Of a DNA stretch of 5,717 bases, positions 1 through 5,706 are shown one piece after another; position 1 is the stretch's first letter; the number at the start of each line of letters is the position of its first letter. Source of the stretch: Deltaproteobacteria bacterium (GTDB lineage Bacteria > Desulfobacterota > Desulfobacteria > Desulfobacterales > ETH-SRB1); NCBI GenBank assembly GCA_019314185.1, contig JAFCZU010000222.1:1-5717 (forward strand). Direction: 5' to 3'. Position numbers and translations under genes: made by a program. The notes beneath the pieces are model-generated. The model did not search any database. It was given only the letters and a program-made list of their open reading frames with translations, and was not told the origin of the DNA.

Positions 1-30
1 ACACGTTTCGTAAAAAGTCGTCACTCCGAT

Positions 31-60
31 AAAGGTAGTATTTTGCAAAAGTCTCGAGGA
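31..60 (+). promoter_or_regulatory. candidate ribosome binding sites of the PGK gene
   Basis: Two purine tracts precede the PGK gene. AAAGG at 31-35 lies 7 nt before a TTG at 43, and GAGGA at 56-60 lies 15 nt before the ATG at 76. The first has ideal spacing but serves a rare start; the second is rather far from its start. Family alignment favours the ATG. The 1-42 stretch shows no confident promoter: TAGTAT at 36-41 resembles a -10 box but has no good -35 partner. Start choice remains open. Confidence 0.35.
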
Positions 61-75
61 AACACCATAACTAAT

Positions 76-1392
76 ATGAATTTAGATCCCCGCCTGCCCC
101 TTATCCAGAATGCCGACCTTCGGGATAAGCTTGTTCTTGTTCGAGTAGATCATAATGTAGTCAAAAATGGTATAATCAGGGACCCATATCGGATTGACGC
201 TACCCTGGGAACTCTGTACAACATTGTTGAAAGGGGTGGCAGACCCATACTTATGACTCATGTAGGCCGAACACGAGATAAGAAAACAGGTAAAATCAAA
301 GTAGAAGACAGCACTTCCGTCCAGCCTGTTGTTGAATATCTGGAACGGAAACTGCACACAAAATTTTCGGTGCCTGAGCTTCCTGTTGATCCTGATGCCG
401 GTATTAAACAGATCGACACCTCCATTAACTGGCATATACGTGATCTTCGAGCCCGTCGGATAGGAGGCATTTATCTTCCCAACACACGGTGGTTTGAAGG
501 AGAAGAAGCCACAGGCGATATAAAAGAGCGTTTTGCCCTGCAACTCGCCGGCCTTGCCGATGTCTTTGTCAACGACGCTTTTGGGTCCTGGCAACCCCAC
601 GCTTCCACCTGTGACGTAACCAAATACCTGCCCAGTTTTGCCGGTTTTCTGATGCAAAGAGAAATATCTCATCTGAAAAGAGTTCTGGAACCTGAAAGAC
701 CTTTTGTAGCAGTTGTAGCCGGAGCAAAATACGACACCAAAATTGGACCGCTAAACGAAATTTACAAGAAGGTTGATCATTTGCTGCTTGGCGGAATTAT
801 CTATAATACCTTTTTATGCGCCAAATATAACATTCGGATAGCAGGCGTGAGTGAATCGGACATTAATGCAGCCAAAGTACTTGTTAAGCAGGACCAGCAG
901 GACAAAAAGATCGTTGAACTGCCATTTCTGGTCGAGTCGGATACTATTGAGGGACGTGTTGAAGGAAAATTCAGGACACTAAGCATAATGGATTTTAAGC
1001 CTGGAAATAGATATGGATACTTCCTTGATGTTGCCCCTGAGTCTTTCGATGTTCCAAAAGTTGCCCAGGTTATCAATTCGGCAAAAACCATTCTTGTCAA
1101 TGCAGTAATGGGCTTTACACCGCACTTTTTCGAGGGCTCGGAAAAACTCGACAGAACCATTGACAAGAATACGCAGGCACAAAAACTTTACGGCGGTGGA
1201 GATACCCTCCAGGAATTTAAAAACCTCAGTCCAGGCCTGTATCTGGCGGCCATGGACAACGCCCAGTACTTTTTTTTCACCGGAGGAGGCACAGTACTTA
1301 AAGCTATAGAAGAAGGCACCCCTTACGGTCTCGAACCGGTCAAAGCTCTTATGGAAAATGGAGGAAAACATCCAAAGGACATAAGTGCCTAA
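76..1392 (+). CDS. pgk: divergent phosphoglycerate kinase family protein
   Basis: Predicted cytoplasmic PGK-family enzyme of 438 residues, slightly longer than the usual bacterial 390-400. PGK transfers phosphate between 1,3-bisphosphoglycerate and ADP in glycolysis/gluconeogenesis. Visible signatures (numbered from the ATG at 76): VLVRVDHNV at 20-28 (usual VRVDFNVP) with Asp25 and Asn27, Arg39, THVGR at 61-65, LPNTRWFEGEE at 134-144, FVNDAFG at 164-170, a hinge segment ending AGAKYDTKIG at 215-224, VNAVMG at 341-346, GGGDT at 373-377 and TGGG at 402-405. Oddities: the usual HRAHAS is QPHAS here, so the 3-phosphoglycerate-binding Arg is missing and the loop is one residue shorter. The segment after VMG is about two residues shorter and lacks the usual GVFE glutamate. 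Starting at TTG 43 would add 11 residues. The gene converges on atpG; its last codons and stop lie in a repeat unit. Family membership is firm; catalytic activity and the symbol are less sure, and it may be a paralogue. Confidence 0.85.
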   Translation: MNLDPRLPLIQNADLRDKLVLVRVDHNVVKNGIIRDPYRIDATLGTLYNIVERGGRPILMTHVGRTRDKKTGKIKVEDSTSVQPVVEYLERKLHTKFSVPELPVDPDAGIKQIDTSINWHIRDLRARRIGGIYLPNTRWFEGEEATGDIKERFALQLAGLADVFVNDAFGSWQPHASTCDVTKYLPSFAGFLMQREISHLKRVLEPERPFVAVVAGAKYDTKIGPLNEIYKKVDHLLLGGIIYNTFLCAKYNIRIAGVSESDINAAKVLVKQDQQDKKIVELPFLVESDTIEGRVEGKFRTLSIMDFKPGNRYGYFLDVAPESFDVPKVAQVINSAKTILVNAVMGFTPHFFEGSEKLDRTIDKNTQAQKLYGGGDTLQEFKNLSPGLYLAAMDNAQYFFFTGGGTVLKAIEEGTPYGLEPVKALMENGGKHPKDISA

Positions 1393-1569
1393 AGTATATT
1401 AAAGTGCCTATAGTGCCTAAAGTTAAGGAATGCGCCTCCGGCGCTGCTAATTTTAACTTTTACAAGTTAAATCACTTGAATCCATGCCTACTATGCGAGC
1501 CGGTAGTTAGGGCCAAAGCAGACTTTAAAACAGACAGAATACCTTAACTTTAGGCACTTTAGGCACTTT
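1384..1569. repeat. MITE-like inverted repeat built from AGTGCCTAAAG units, between convergent genes
   Basis: The arms 1401-1431 and 1539-1569 are inverted copies matching at 29 of 31 positions, with about 107 nt between them. Each arm is built from short units: AGTGCCTAAAG occurs at 1384-1394 and 1412-1422, a variant AGTGCCTATAG at 1403-1413, and inverted copies at 1548-1558 and 1557-1567. The left arm is followed by a small hairpin, GCGCC/TCC/GGCGC, at 1432-1444. The first unit overlaps the PGK stop codon, and the right arm ends 16 nt from the atpG stop. No ORF of note lies inside. Transcribed from either side it could fold into a long stem and act as a two-way terminator or transcript-end stabiliser. 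That role is inferred; there is no clear T-tract. No transposase is present, so a non-autonomous mobile origin is a guess. Confidence 0.75.
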
Positions 1570-1585
1570 TTACTCATCTACACTA

Positions 1586-2455
1586 TCATTTTAGCGCCTC
1601 AAAACCTGCAACAATATCTAATAGTTCTTCTGTAATAGAGCTGTGTCTTTCCTGATGAAATTGAAAATTCAGCTCGTCTAAACGCTCTTCAATATTTTTC
1701 TCAGCCGCCTGCATGGCTACAAGACGGCCGGCGTTTTCGCTGCATATCGATTCGGCAAAAGCTTGGAAAACCGATACAAACAGATGTTGCCGGATCAATG
1801 ATGAAAACAGCCGGTTCCAATCCATAGTAAAAAACGGCAAACAGCGCGATGGCCATGGCCTGCTTTTCAGCTCTTGAAACCATTTATAATCAACCGGCAG
1901 CAATTGAAGTCTATGGGGTTTATAAGATGCGCCAACCGTCCTGTTGTAAAAGATAACAATCCGATCAACTTGCTGCTTAAAACGCCACGCCTCCATCTTC
2001 AGCACAATATCCTGCACCACCGGCGCAATAGCGGTTATTGAACCTGGCAGAGAAAGGCAGTCTTCAACAGATTGGCCGGCCTCTTCAAGGCAGGACATAG
2101 CTCGCACCCCAACAGCTATAACCATGCGGTTTTTCTGTTTTACCTTGAATGTATTTATTCCTTCAGCCGCATAATGAGCTATCACTTCATTAAACTGACC
2201 AACCATGCCCTGGTCAGAGCCAAAAACAATGACGCCAAGTTTTTCTTTTAAAACAGGTTTGGCTATCAGGATTCCACCGGATTTGTATTTTAGAACGGCC
2301 TGCAATCCGAATTCAACAGACCGATTATATTCACCAAGAGACTCAACCGCCTTCTCATACTGCTGAATGCTGACGGCTGCAAGAACCTTCATTGTTTTTA
2401 CGACAGACAGCAAATCTTCAGCGCTCCTGGTTTTACGTTTAAGCAATTCAAGCAT
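1586..2455 (-). CDS. atpG: N-ATPase (alternate F1F0 ATPase) F1 subunit gamma
   Basis: Central rotor shaft that turns inside the alpha/beta hexamer and links the c-ring to catalysis. It has 289 residues from the ATG at 2455, close to the usual gamma length. The N-terminal helix has SAEDLLSVVKTMKVLAAVSI at 11-30, the alternate-gamma version of the usual QKITKAMEMVAASKM segment. The Rossmann-like core has GSDQGMVGQFN at 79-89 (usual STDRGLCGGLN). The C-terminal helix has SENAGRLVAMQAAEKN at 239-254 and SSITEELLDIVAGFEAL at 272-288, so both coiled-coil ends are intact. An upstream GTG at 2467 would add four residues; neither start has a good Shine-Dalgarno, and family N-termini fit the ATG better. 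It is the last gene of the operon, as in atpDCQRBEFAG, and is separated from atpA by a repeat-filled gap of about 217 nt. Function is confident; the start is moderate. Confidence 0.93.
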   Translation of the reverse strand: MLELLKRKTRSAEDLLSVVKTMKVLAAVSIQQYEKAVESLGEYNRSVEFGLQAVLKYKSGGILIAKPVLKEKLGVIVFGSDQGMVGQFNEVIAHYAAEGINTFKVKQKNRMVIAVGVRAMSCLEEAGQSVEDCLSLPGSITAIAPVVQDIVLKMEAWRFKQQVDRIVIFYNRTVGASYKPHRLQLLPVDYKWFQELKSRPWPSRCLPFFTMDWNRLFSSLIRQHLFVSVFQAFAESICSENAGRLVAMQAAEKNIEERLDELNFQFHQERHSSITEELLDIVAGFEALK

Positions 2456-2498
2456 GATAAATTTCACTCAATCGATGGCAATCAGGCTAAAAGGCTAT

Positions 2499-2616
2499 GA
2501 ACATCGAACGTCCAACGTCGAATTTTGAATAAGGAATTCTGCCAATTTGTAAACTGGCGGAGCAAAGCGATTTCATTATTCGATGTTCAACCTTCGATGT
2601 TCGACGTTCAATATTC
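2499..2616. repeat. imperfect inverted repeat in the atpA-atpG gap
   Basis: The arms 2499-2529 and 2572-2602 match in inverted orientation at 25 of 31 positions. They are rich in the variants TCGATGTTC, TCGACGTTC and TCGAACGTC. The right side continues to GTTCAATATTC at 2606-2616. Inside are a small hairpin at 2541-2558 (GCCA..TTT/AAA..TGGC) and the core GGAGCAAAGCGATTTC at 2559-2574. The core and the GTTCAATATTC edge recur in the element at 4363-4512, so this looks like one dispersed family. No coding capacity is seen in 2468-2672. It would be transcribed between atpA and atpG and may shape mRNA stability there (inference). Confidence 0.7.
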
Positions 2617-2640
2617 TCTTATCATAAATATATCATATAT

Positions 2641-2675
2641 CTTTGTGTCTTAGAGCCTTTGTGGCTGAACTATTA
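2641..2675 (-). repeat. CACAAAG-type repeat abutting the atpA stop codon
   Basis: On the minus strand the atpA stop TAA runs into AGTTCAGCCACAAAG, then GCTCTAAGACACAAAG. The 15-mer CTTTGTGGCTGAACT (plus strand, 2657-2671) recurs exactly at 4619-4633, next to the atpF stop. Similarity continues across the stop codon itself (AACATAAT here, AACGTAAC there). This is short dispersed repeat sequence of unknown function placed right at the 3' end of a gene. Confidence 0.6.
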
Positions 2676-4211
2676 TGTTGTTTCTTCACGCTCGTTTTCA
2701 ACAACTTTCCGGGCAACAGTCAAGATAGCCTCTTGATCCTCATTCTCTAATTGACTACCGGCTTCGATCTGTTCACAAAGATGAAATAGTTGGACTACAA
2801 CCTCCTTGCGTATAAGCCGCTCAACCTGCTGAATCTGATCAAGAGAAACCTCATCAAAAGCACCTCCGTTTACCGCTACAAAAACAGCTATCTGCTCTGC
2901 AACCGGCATAGCTTGATATTGAGACTGTTTGAGAATTTCTCTAACCCGTCGCCCCCGCTCCAGTCTTTTACGTGTTTCATCGTCGAGACGCGTGCCAAAA
3001 CGGGAAAATGCCTCAAGTTCTTCAAACTGCGAGTAAGAAAGGCGCAAATCACCAGCAACTGCACGATATGCGGCTAATTGTGTTTTGCCGCCCACCCTTG
3101 ACACAGATTTTCCAACATCCACTGCCGGAAGCACGCCCTTTTGAAAAAGATCGGGTGAAAGATAGATCTGACCATCGGTGATTGAAATGATGTTTGTCGG
3201 AATATATGCGGATATGTTTTGCGCCTCTGTTTCAACAATAGGCATAGCGCTCAACGAGCCGCCTCCAAGCTCCTCTCGAAGATGGGTAGCACGTTCAAGA
3301 AGCCGTGAATGGACATAAAAAATGTCGCCTGGAAAAGCTTCCCTGCCGGGAGGTCTGCGCAACAAAAGTGAAAGCTCACGATAAGCCCTGGCATGACGCG
3401 TCAGGTCGTCATATATAATCAATACATCTCTTCCCTGTTCCATAAAAAACTCAGCCATTGTCGTGGCCGCATAAGGCGCAATAAACTGCATTCCCGGAGT
3501 GCTTTCCCCTTCGGCCACCACAATGATGGAGTAATCCATTGCATCGTGCTTTCGCAGCTCATTAATAAGTTTTGCCACGGATGAACTTCGCTGCCCAATT
3601 GCGCAATACACACACAGAACACCCTTTTCCTTTTGATTAATTATCGTATCAAGAGCGATAGCCGTCTTGCCTGTTTGCCGGTCGCCAAGAATGAGCTCTC
3701 GCTGCCCGCGGCCTATCGGAATTAAGGCATCAACGACCTTCAGACCTGTCTGTAACGGCACGAAAACAGGAGCCCTGTCCATAATCTCGGGAGCCTCGCG
3801 TTCAACAGGGCGCCGCTCTGACGTCTTTACAGGGCCATGATTGTCGAGAGGGCGCCCCATGGGGTCCACAAAGCGTCCTATCAGCGCATCGCCAACCGGA
3901 ATATTCAAAACCTGTCCTGTGCGCTGCACCTCGGAACCTGCTTCTATCTCATCGCTTTCGCCAAAAAGAATAACTCCCACTTCTGAAATATCGATATTAA
4001 AAACCATGCCTGGAATATTGCCGGGAAATCGGAGCAGTTCCTCAGATTTAACCCCGGATAAACCTTCAACGCGGACAATCCCCTGGCCGACATAGGTCAC
4101 TATCCCAACTTCCCGGCCTTTCAGCTCATATGTATGTTTTTCCAGAACTTGATCAAACAGCATGAATGTGTCATCAAGAAAGGATTTAGATATAGAATTA
4201 TTCTCAGTCAT
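2673..4211 (-). CDS. atpA: N-ATPase (alternate F1F0 ATPase) F1 subunit alpha
   Basis: Alpha subunit, the non-catalytic nucleotide-binding partner of beta in the cytoplasmic F1 head; 512 residues, normal length. Domains: short N-terminal helix (about 5-30); beta-barrel (about 31-100) with [17 protein letters not shown]; nucleotide-binding domain with Walker A GDRQTGKT at 176-183, [10 protein letters not shown] at 204-213, Walker B-type LIIYDD at 264-269, [12 protein letters not shown] at 285-296 and SVSRVGG at 369-375, whose Arg372 corresponds to the alpha arginine that reaches the beta active site; then a helical C-terminal domain. [15 protein letters not shown] at 60-74 and the context point to the alternate (N-type) family. 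In ordinary F-ATPases the N-terminal helix docks on delta, which has no separate gene here. The ATG at 4211 has no visible Shine-Dalgarno and follows repeat sequence; Met17 is a less likely start. The stop abuts a CACAAAG-type repeat. Confidence 0.96.
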   Translation of the reverse strand: MTENNSISKSFLDDTFMLFDQVLEKHTYELKGREVGIVTYVGQGIVRVEGLSGVKSEELLRFPGNIPGMVFNIDISEVGVILFGESDEIEAGSEVQRTGQVLNIPVGDALIGRFVDPMGRPLDNHGPVKTSERRPVEREAPEIMDRAPVFVPLQTGLKVVDALIPIGRGQRELILGDRQTGKTAIALDTIINQKEKGVLCVYCAIGQRSSSVAKLINELRKHDAMDYSIIVVAEGESTPGMQFIAPYAATTMAEFFMEQGRDVLIIYDDLTRHARAYRELSLLLRRPPGREAFPGDIFYVHSRLLERATHLREELGGGSLSAMPIVETEAQNISAYIPTNIISITDGQIYLSPDLFQKGVLPAVDVGKSVSRVGGKTQLAAYRAVAGDLRLSYSQFEELEAFSRFGTRLDDETRKRLERGRRVREILKQSQYQAMPVAEQIAVFVAVNGGAFDEVSLDQIQQVERLIRKEVVVQLFHLCEQIEAGSQLENEDQEAILTVARKVVENEREETT

Positions 4212-4226
4212 TTTGTTTAGGTTATT

Positions 4227-4254
4227 TAGGCTGTAGACTAAAGGCTGTTAGTTA
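4227..4254. repeat. short degenerate tandem repeat upstream of atpA
   Basis: Two 14-nt units lie end to end, TAGGCTGTAGACTA at 4227-4240 and AAGGCTGTTAGTTA at 4241-4254, matching at 10 of 14 positions. A partial TTTAGG motif at 4216-4221 and 4225-4230 extends the pattern toward the atpA start. The tract occupies the place where a promoter or ribosome binding site for atpA might be expected, and no Shine-Dalgarno is visible in it. Function unknown. Confidence 0.4.
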
Positions 4255-4259
4255 TAAGC

Positions 4260-4310
4260 ATGTAGGGTGCATTTTATGCACCATCACTGTGCATAAAATG
4301 CACCCTACAT
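4260..4310. repeat. perfect 22-bp inverted repeat (long hairpin) upstream of atpA
   Basis: The arms 4260-4281 and 4289-4310 are perfect inverted copies over 22 bases around a 7-nt loop, CATCACT. The motif GTAGGGTGCATTTTATGCAC is in the left arm; each arm also contains its own partial palindrome (GTGCAT...ATGCAC). This resembles the GTAGGGTGC-type REP-like palindromes dispersed in many bacterial genomes (recalled, not searched). It lies in the atpF-atpA gap, so the operon transcript would carry a very stable stem there. It could be an RNase III or mRNA-stability site, or partly attenuate transcription. The missing T-run argues against a classical terminator. Confidence 0.85.
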
Positions 4311-4362
4311 AACTTTAACTTTTTAAAACGAATTCAAACTTATGGATTTATTCTGAACCGCA

Positions 4363-4512
4363 GAATATCGAACAAGGAATTATGAATGTAGAAGTAAGGT
4401 ATTCTATCATTTTTAATATTTAAAAAGATAGCTTGCCGGGGCATAGCCGTAGACGACGCCTGGAGCGCAGCGATTCCATACTTCATCATTCGAAATTCCT
4501 TGTTCAATATTC
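4363..4512. repeat. 150-bp MITE-like inverted repeat in the atpF-atpA gap
   Basis: The arms 4363-4399 and 4476-4512 match in inverted orientation at 31 of 37 positions. Both contain GAACAAGGAATT on the reading toward the centre. The interior holds an AT-rich hairpin at 4405-4430 (TATC..TTTTTAA/TTAAAAA..GATA, one bulge), a GC-rich stretch, and the core GGAGCGCAGCGATTCC at 4462-4477. The core matches the one at 2559-2574 at 13 of 16 positions, and the edge GTTCAATATTC at 4502-4512 is identical to 2606-2616. There is no ORF and no transposase. With the hairpin at 4260-4310 it explains most of the 423-nt gap. The remaining 4513-4602 is AT-rich, and I see nothing definite in it. Confidence 0.75.
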
Positions 4513-4602
4513 AAATAATGCTTTTTTGAATTAGCAACATCTCAACGAAAACAGCTAAATTTTCAAGGCGCTAAATTGTTACTAACAAATTATATTATAA
4601 TC

Positions 4603-4637
4603 TTGGTTCCTTAGCAAGCTTTGTGGCTGAACTGTTA
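4603..4637 (-). repeat. CACAAAG-type repeat abutting the atpF stop codon
   Basis: On the minus strand the atpF stop TAA is followed directly by CAGTTCAGCCACAAAGC and then a degenerate AAGGAACCAAGA tract. The 15-mer CTTTGTGGCTGAACT at 4619-4633 is identical to 2657-2671 beside the atpA stop. It is the second copy of a dispersed repeat sitting at the same position relative to a gene end. Confidence 0.6.
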
Positions 4638-5408
4638 CGTTTTTTTTATCCCTTTTGCCTCAATTGTTGCGCGCATACTTTTTTCAAATAACTCCATATA
4701 ATCGGCTATATTCCAGGAAATTTTGCGGCCATGAAGTTTTAATTCAATGCCGCAGATAAGCTCCGGTAGAATCTCAAACCGCACGACAACAGGATCGGTT
4801 GTCAGATTTTGTAAAAACTGCACAATTTTTTTTGTTAGTTCCTCCGGTATTTCAAAGGAGCTGTTTACTCTGATTCCTTCCATAGAATGTTGAATGGCCT
4901 GCGCGAGCGCTTCTCGCTCATTACTGTTTATGCTCCGAATACGCTCGATAAATATGCTCGCAATACGGCTCTCAAGATCGGCATTCGACAGATCCTTTAT
5001 TGCCCTGCTGACAATGGCGCAGGTGTGCATCACCGCATGTCTGCTAATATCCTGGAGAAAGGTCTCTTTCTCCTTTTGAATAGCCCCATACCATCCGGCC
5101 ATATCTGCATCAACCCGGCTGCGAGCCTCCTTTATGAGTTCTGCTTTTCGGGCTTCAGCCTCCTTTTTGATCTGAAAAAGCATCTCTTCATGCCTGGTAT
5201 CAAATTCCCTGTTTTTTTGAAGAAAAAGCTCGGCCTCCTGCGTGGCCTCCTCCTTTTTTTGACCTGCCTCTTCGAGACGAAGATCAATCTTCTCCTGTCG
5301 CTTGTCCATTGCCTTAATAATAGGACCGTAAAGAAACCGCTTGAGAAGATAAACAAGCGCCAGAAAATTTATTATCTGAGCAATTACTGTAAACCAATCG
5401 ATTAGCAC
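4635..5408 (-). CDS. atpF: N-ATPase F0 subunit b with delta-like C-terminal segment
   Basis: Membrane-anchored peripheral stalk that holds the F1 head against rotation. It has 257 residues, against about 155-170 for ordinary b. One N-terminal membrane helix (about 5-23, from MLIDWFTVIAQIINFLALVY) is followed by KRFLYGPIIKAMDKR and a long charged coiled coil (about 35-125, many Lys/Glu/Ala). After a helical middle part, residues 205-242 (DPVVVRFEILPELICGIEL, then GRKISWNIADYMELFE) resemble the C-terminal domain of ATPase delta. This fits the alternate-b family, which occurs in operons without a delta gene. The start is GTG at 5408, supported by the family N-terminus MLIDWF and by GGGGGA at 5415-5420 (read on the minus strand) inside the end of atpE. 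Only 3 nt separate atpE and atpF, so translation is probably coupled. The stop abuts a repeat. Identity is strong; the delta homology is judged by eye. Confidence 0.93.
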   Translation of the reverse strand: MLIDWFTVIAQIINFLALVYLLKRFLYGPIIKAMDKRQEKIDLRLEEAGQKKEEATQEAELFLQKNREFDTRHEEMLFQIKKEAEARKAELIKEARSRVDADMAGWYGAIQKEKETFLQDISRHAVMHTCAIVSRAIKDLSNADLESRIASIFIERIRSINSNEREALAQAIQHSMEGIRVNSSFEIPEELTKKIVQFLQNLTTDPVVVRFEILPELICGIELKLHGRKISWNIADYMELFEKSMRATIEAKGIKKT

Positions 5409-5411
5409 AAA

Positions 5412-5690
5412 TTATCCCCCGGCTTTAGATACAACATAATTCCAGAACGGGTTTGCAAAAATCAGAATCATGGATACCACAAAACAGTAAATAGCCGTTG
5501 ATTCCACCATTGCCATACCTACAAAAAGGGTGCGTGTAATTGTATTGGCCTCATCAGGCTGTTGTGCAATAGAGCTCAAAGCCTGTGCCAATGCCCGCCC
5601 CTCTCCAAGCGCAGGGCCGATTGAACCGATGCCGATGGCCAGCCCCGACGCAAGAATGGATATAGCCCCAATAATACCTACGTTATCCAT
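5412..5690 (-). CDS. atpE: N-ATPase F0 subunit c (rotor ring, ion-binding)
   Basis: Proteolipid that forms the membrane rotor ring and carries the coupling ion; 92 residues, a hairpin of two membrane helices (about 5-30 and 54-80) joined by the polar loop IAQQPDEAN at 41-49. Helix 1 has the Gly-rich run GLAIGIGSIGPALGEG with Glu30 where Na+-type c subunits have Gln32. Helix 2 has MVESTAIY with Glu63 (the essential carboxylate), Ser64, Thr65 and Tyr68, the Ile/Ser/Thr/Tyr pattern known from Na+-binding c rings such as Ilyobacter (Glu65, Ser66, Thr67, Tyr70). The result is a two-carboxylate site typical of N-ATPases. One characterised N-type ring, from Burkholderia pseudomallei, was reported proton-specific, so Na+ versus H+ is undecided. 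The start ATG has a strong AAAGGAG 9 nt upstream. The next gene upstream, expected to be atpB (subunit a), lies outside the window. Confidence 0.96.
   Translation of the reverse strand: MDNVGIIGAISILASGLAIGIGSIGPALGEGRALAQALSSIAQQPDEANTITRTLFVGMAMVESTAIYCFVVSMILIFANPFWNYVVSKAGG
5415..5420 (-). promoter_or_regulatory. ribosome binding site of atpF inside the end of atpE
   Basis: GGGGGA, read on the minus strand, falls in the last two Gly codons of atpE and sits 6 nt before the GTG start of atpF. It supports the GTG start and translational coupling of c and b. Confidence 0.6.
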
Positions 5691-5699
5691 ATTCTACTT

Positions 5700-5706
5700 C
5701 TCCTTT
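5700..5706 (-). promoter_or_regulatory. ribosome binding site of atpE
   Basis: AAAGGAG on the minus strand lies 9 nt before the atpE ATG. It is the strongest Shine-Dalgarno in the window, fitting the need for many c copies per complex. Confidence 0.8.

Larger units (their letters stand above)
1586..5690 (-). other. distal half of an N-ATPase operon (c, b, alpha, gamma)
   Basis: Four co-oriented ATPase genes run in the order c-b-alpha-gamma with no delta gene between b and alpha. This matches the end of the atpDCQRBEFAG layout of N-ATPases and differs from the standard atpBEFHAGDC order. Co-transcription is inferred from strand and order; the repeat-filled gaps could allow separate processing or internal initiation. 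No promoter for the operon is inside the window. Confidence 0.85.

Noticed and set aside
43..75. TTG start at 43 for the PGK gene
   Set aside because: It would add 11 residues with no family counterpart. The good spacing of AAAGG keeps it possible, but the ATG at 76 is simpler.
82..672. Minus-strand open frame of 196 codons opposite the PGK gene
   Set aside because: It overlaps the PGK N-terminal domain, whose motifs are clear on the plus strand; the antisense translation is cysteine- and phenylalanine-rich and unlike a known family.
1384..1569. Possible CRISPR array from repeated AGTGCCTAAAG
   Set aside because: The units are only 11 nt, unevenly spaced, in both orientations and without uniform spacers; they form one inverted repeat.
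4260..4310. Rho-independent terminator
   Set aside because: The stem is far longer than usual, is AT-rich in the middle, and has no T-run directly after it on the minus strand; it fits a dispersed palindromic repeat better.
4212..4634. A small gene or delta-subunit remnant in the large b-alpha gap
   Set aside because: Stops are frequent in all frames and the space is accounted for by inverted repeats; nothing delta-like is visible.
4887..5405. Plus-strand open frame of 172 codons opposite atpF
   Set aside because: It is antisense to a well-supported b subunit and its translation has no recognisable family features; it is a by-product of the coding strand's composition.
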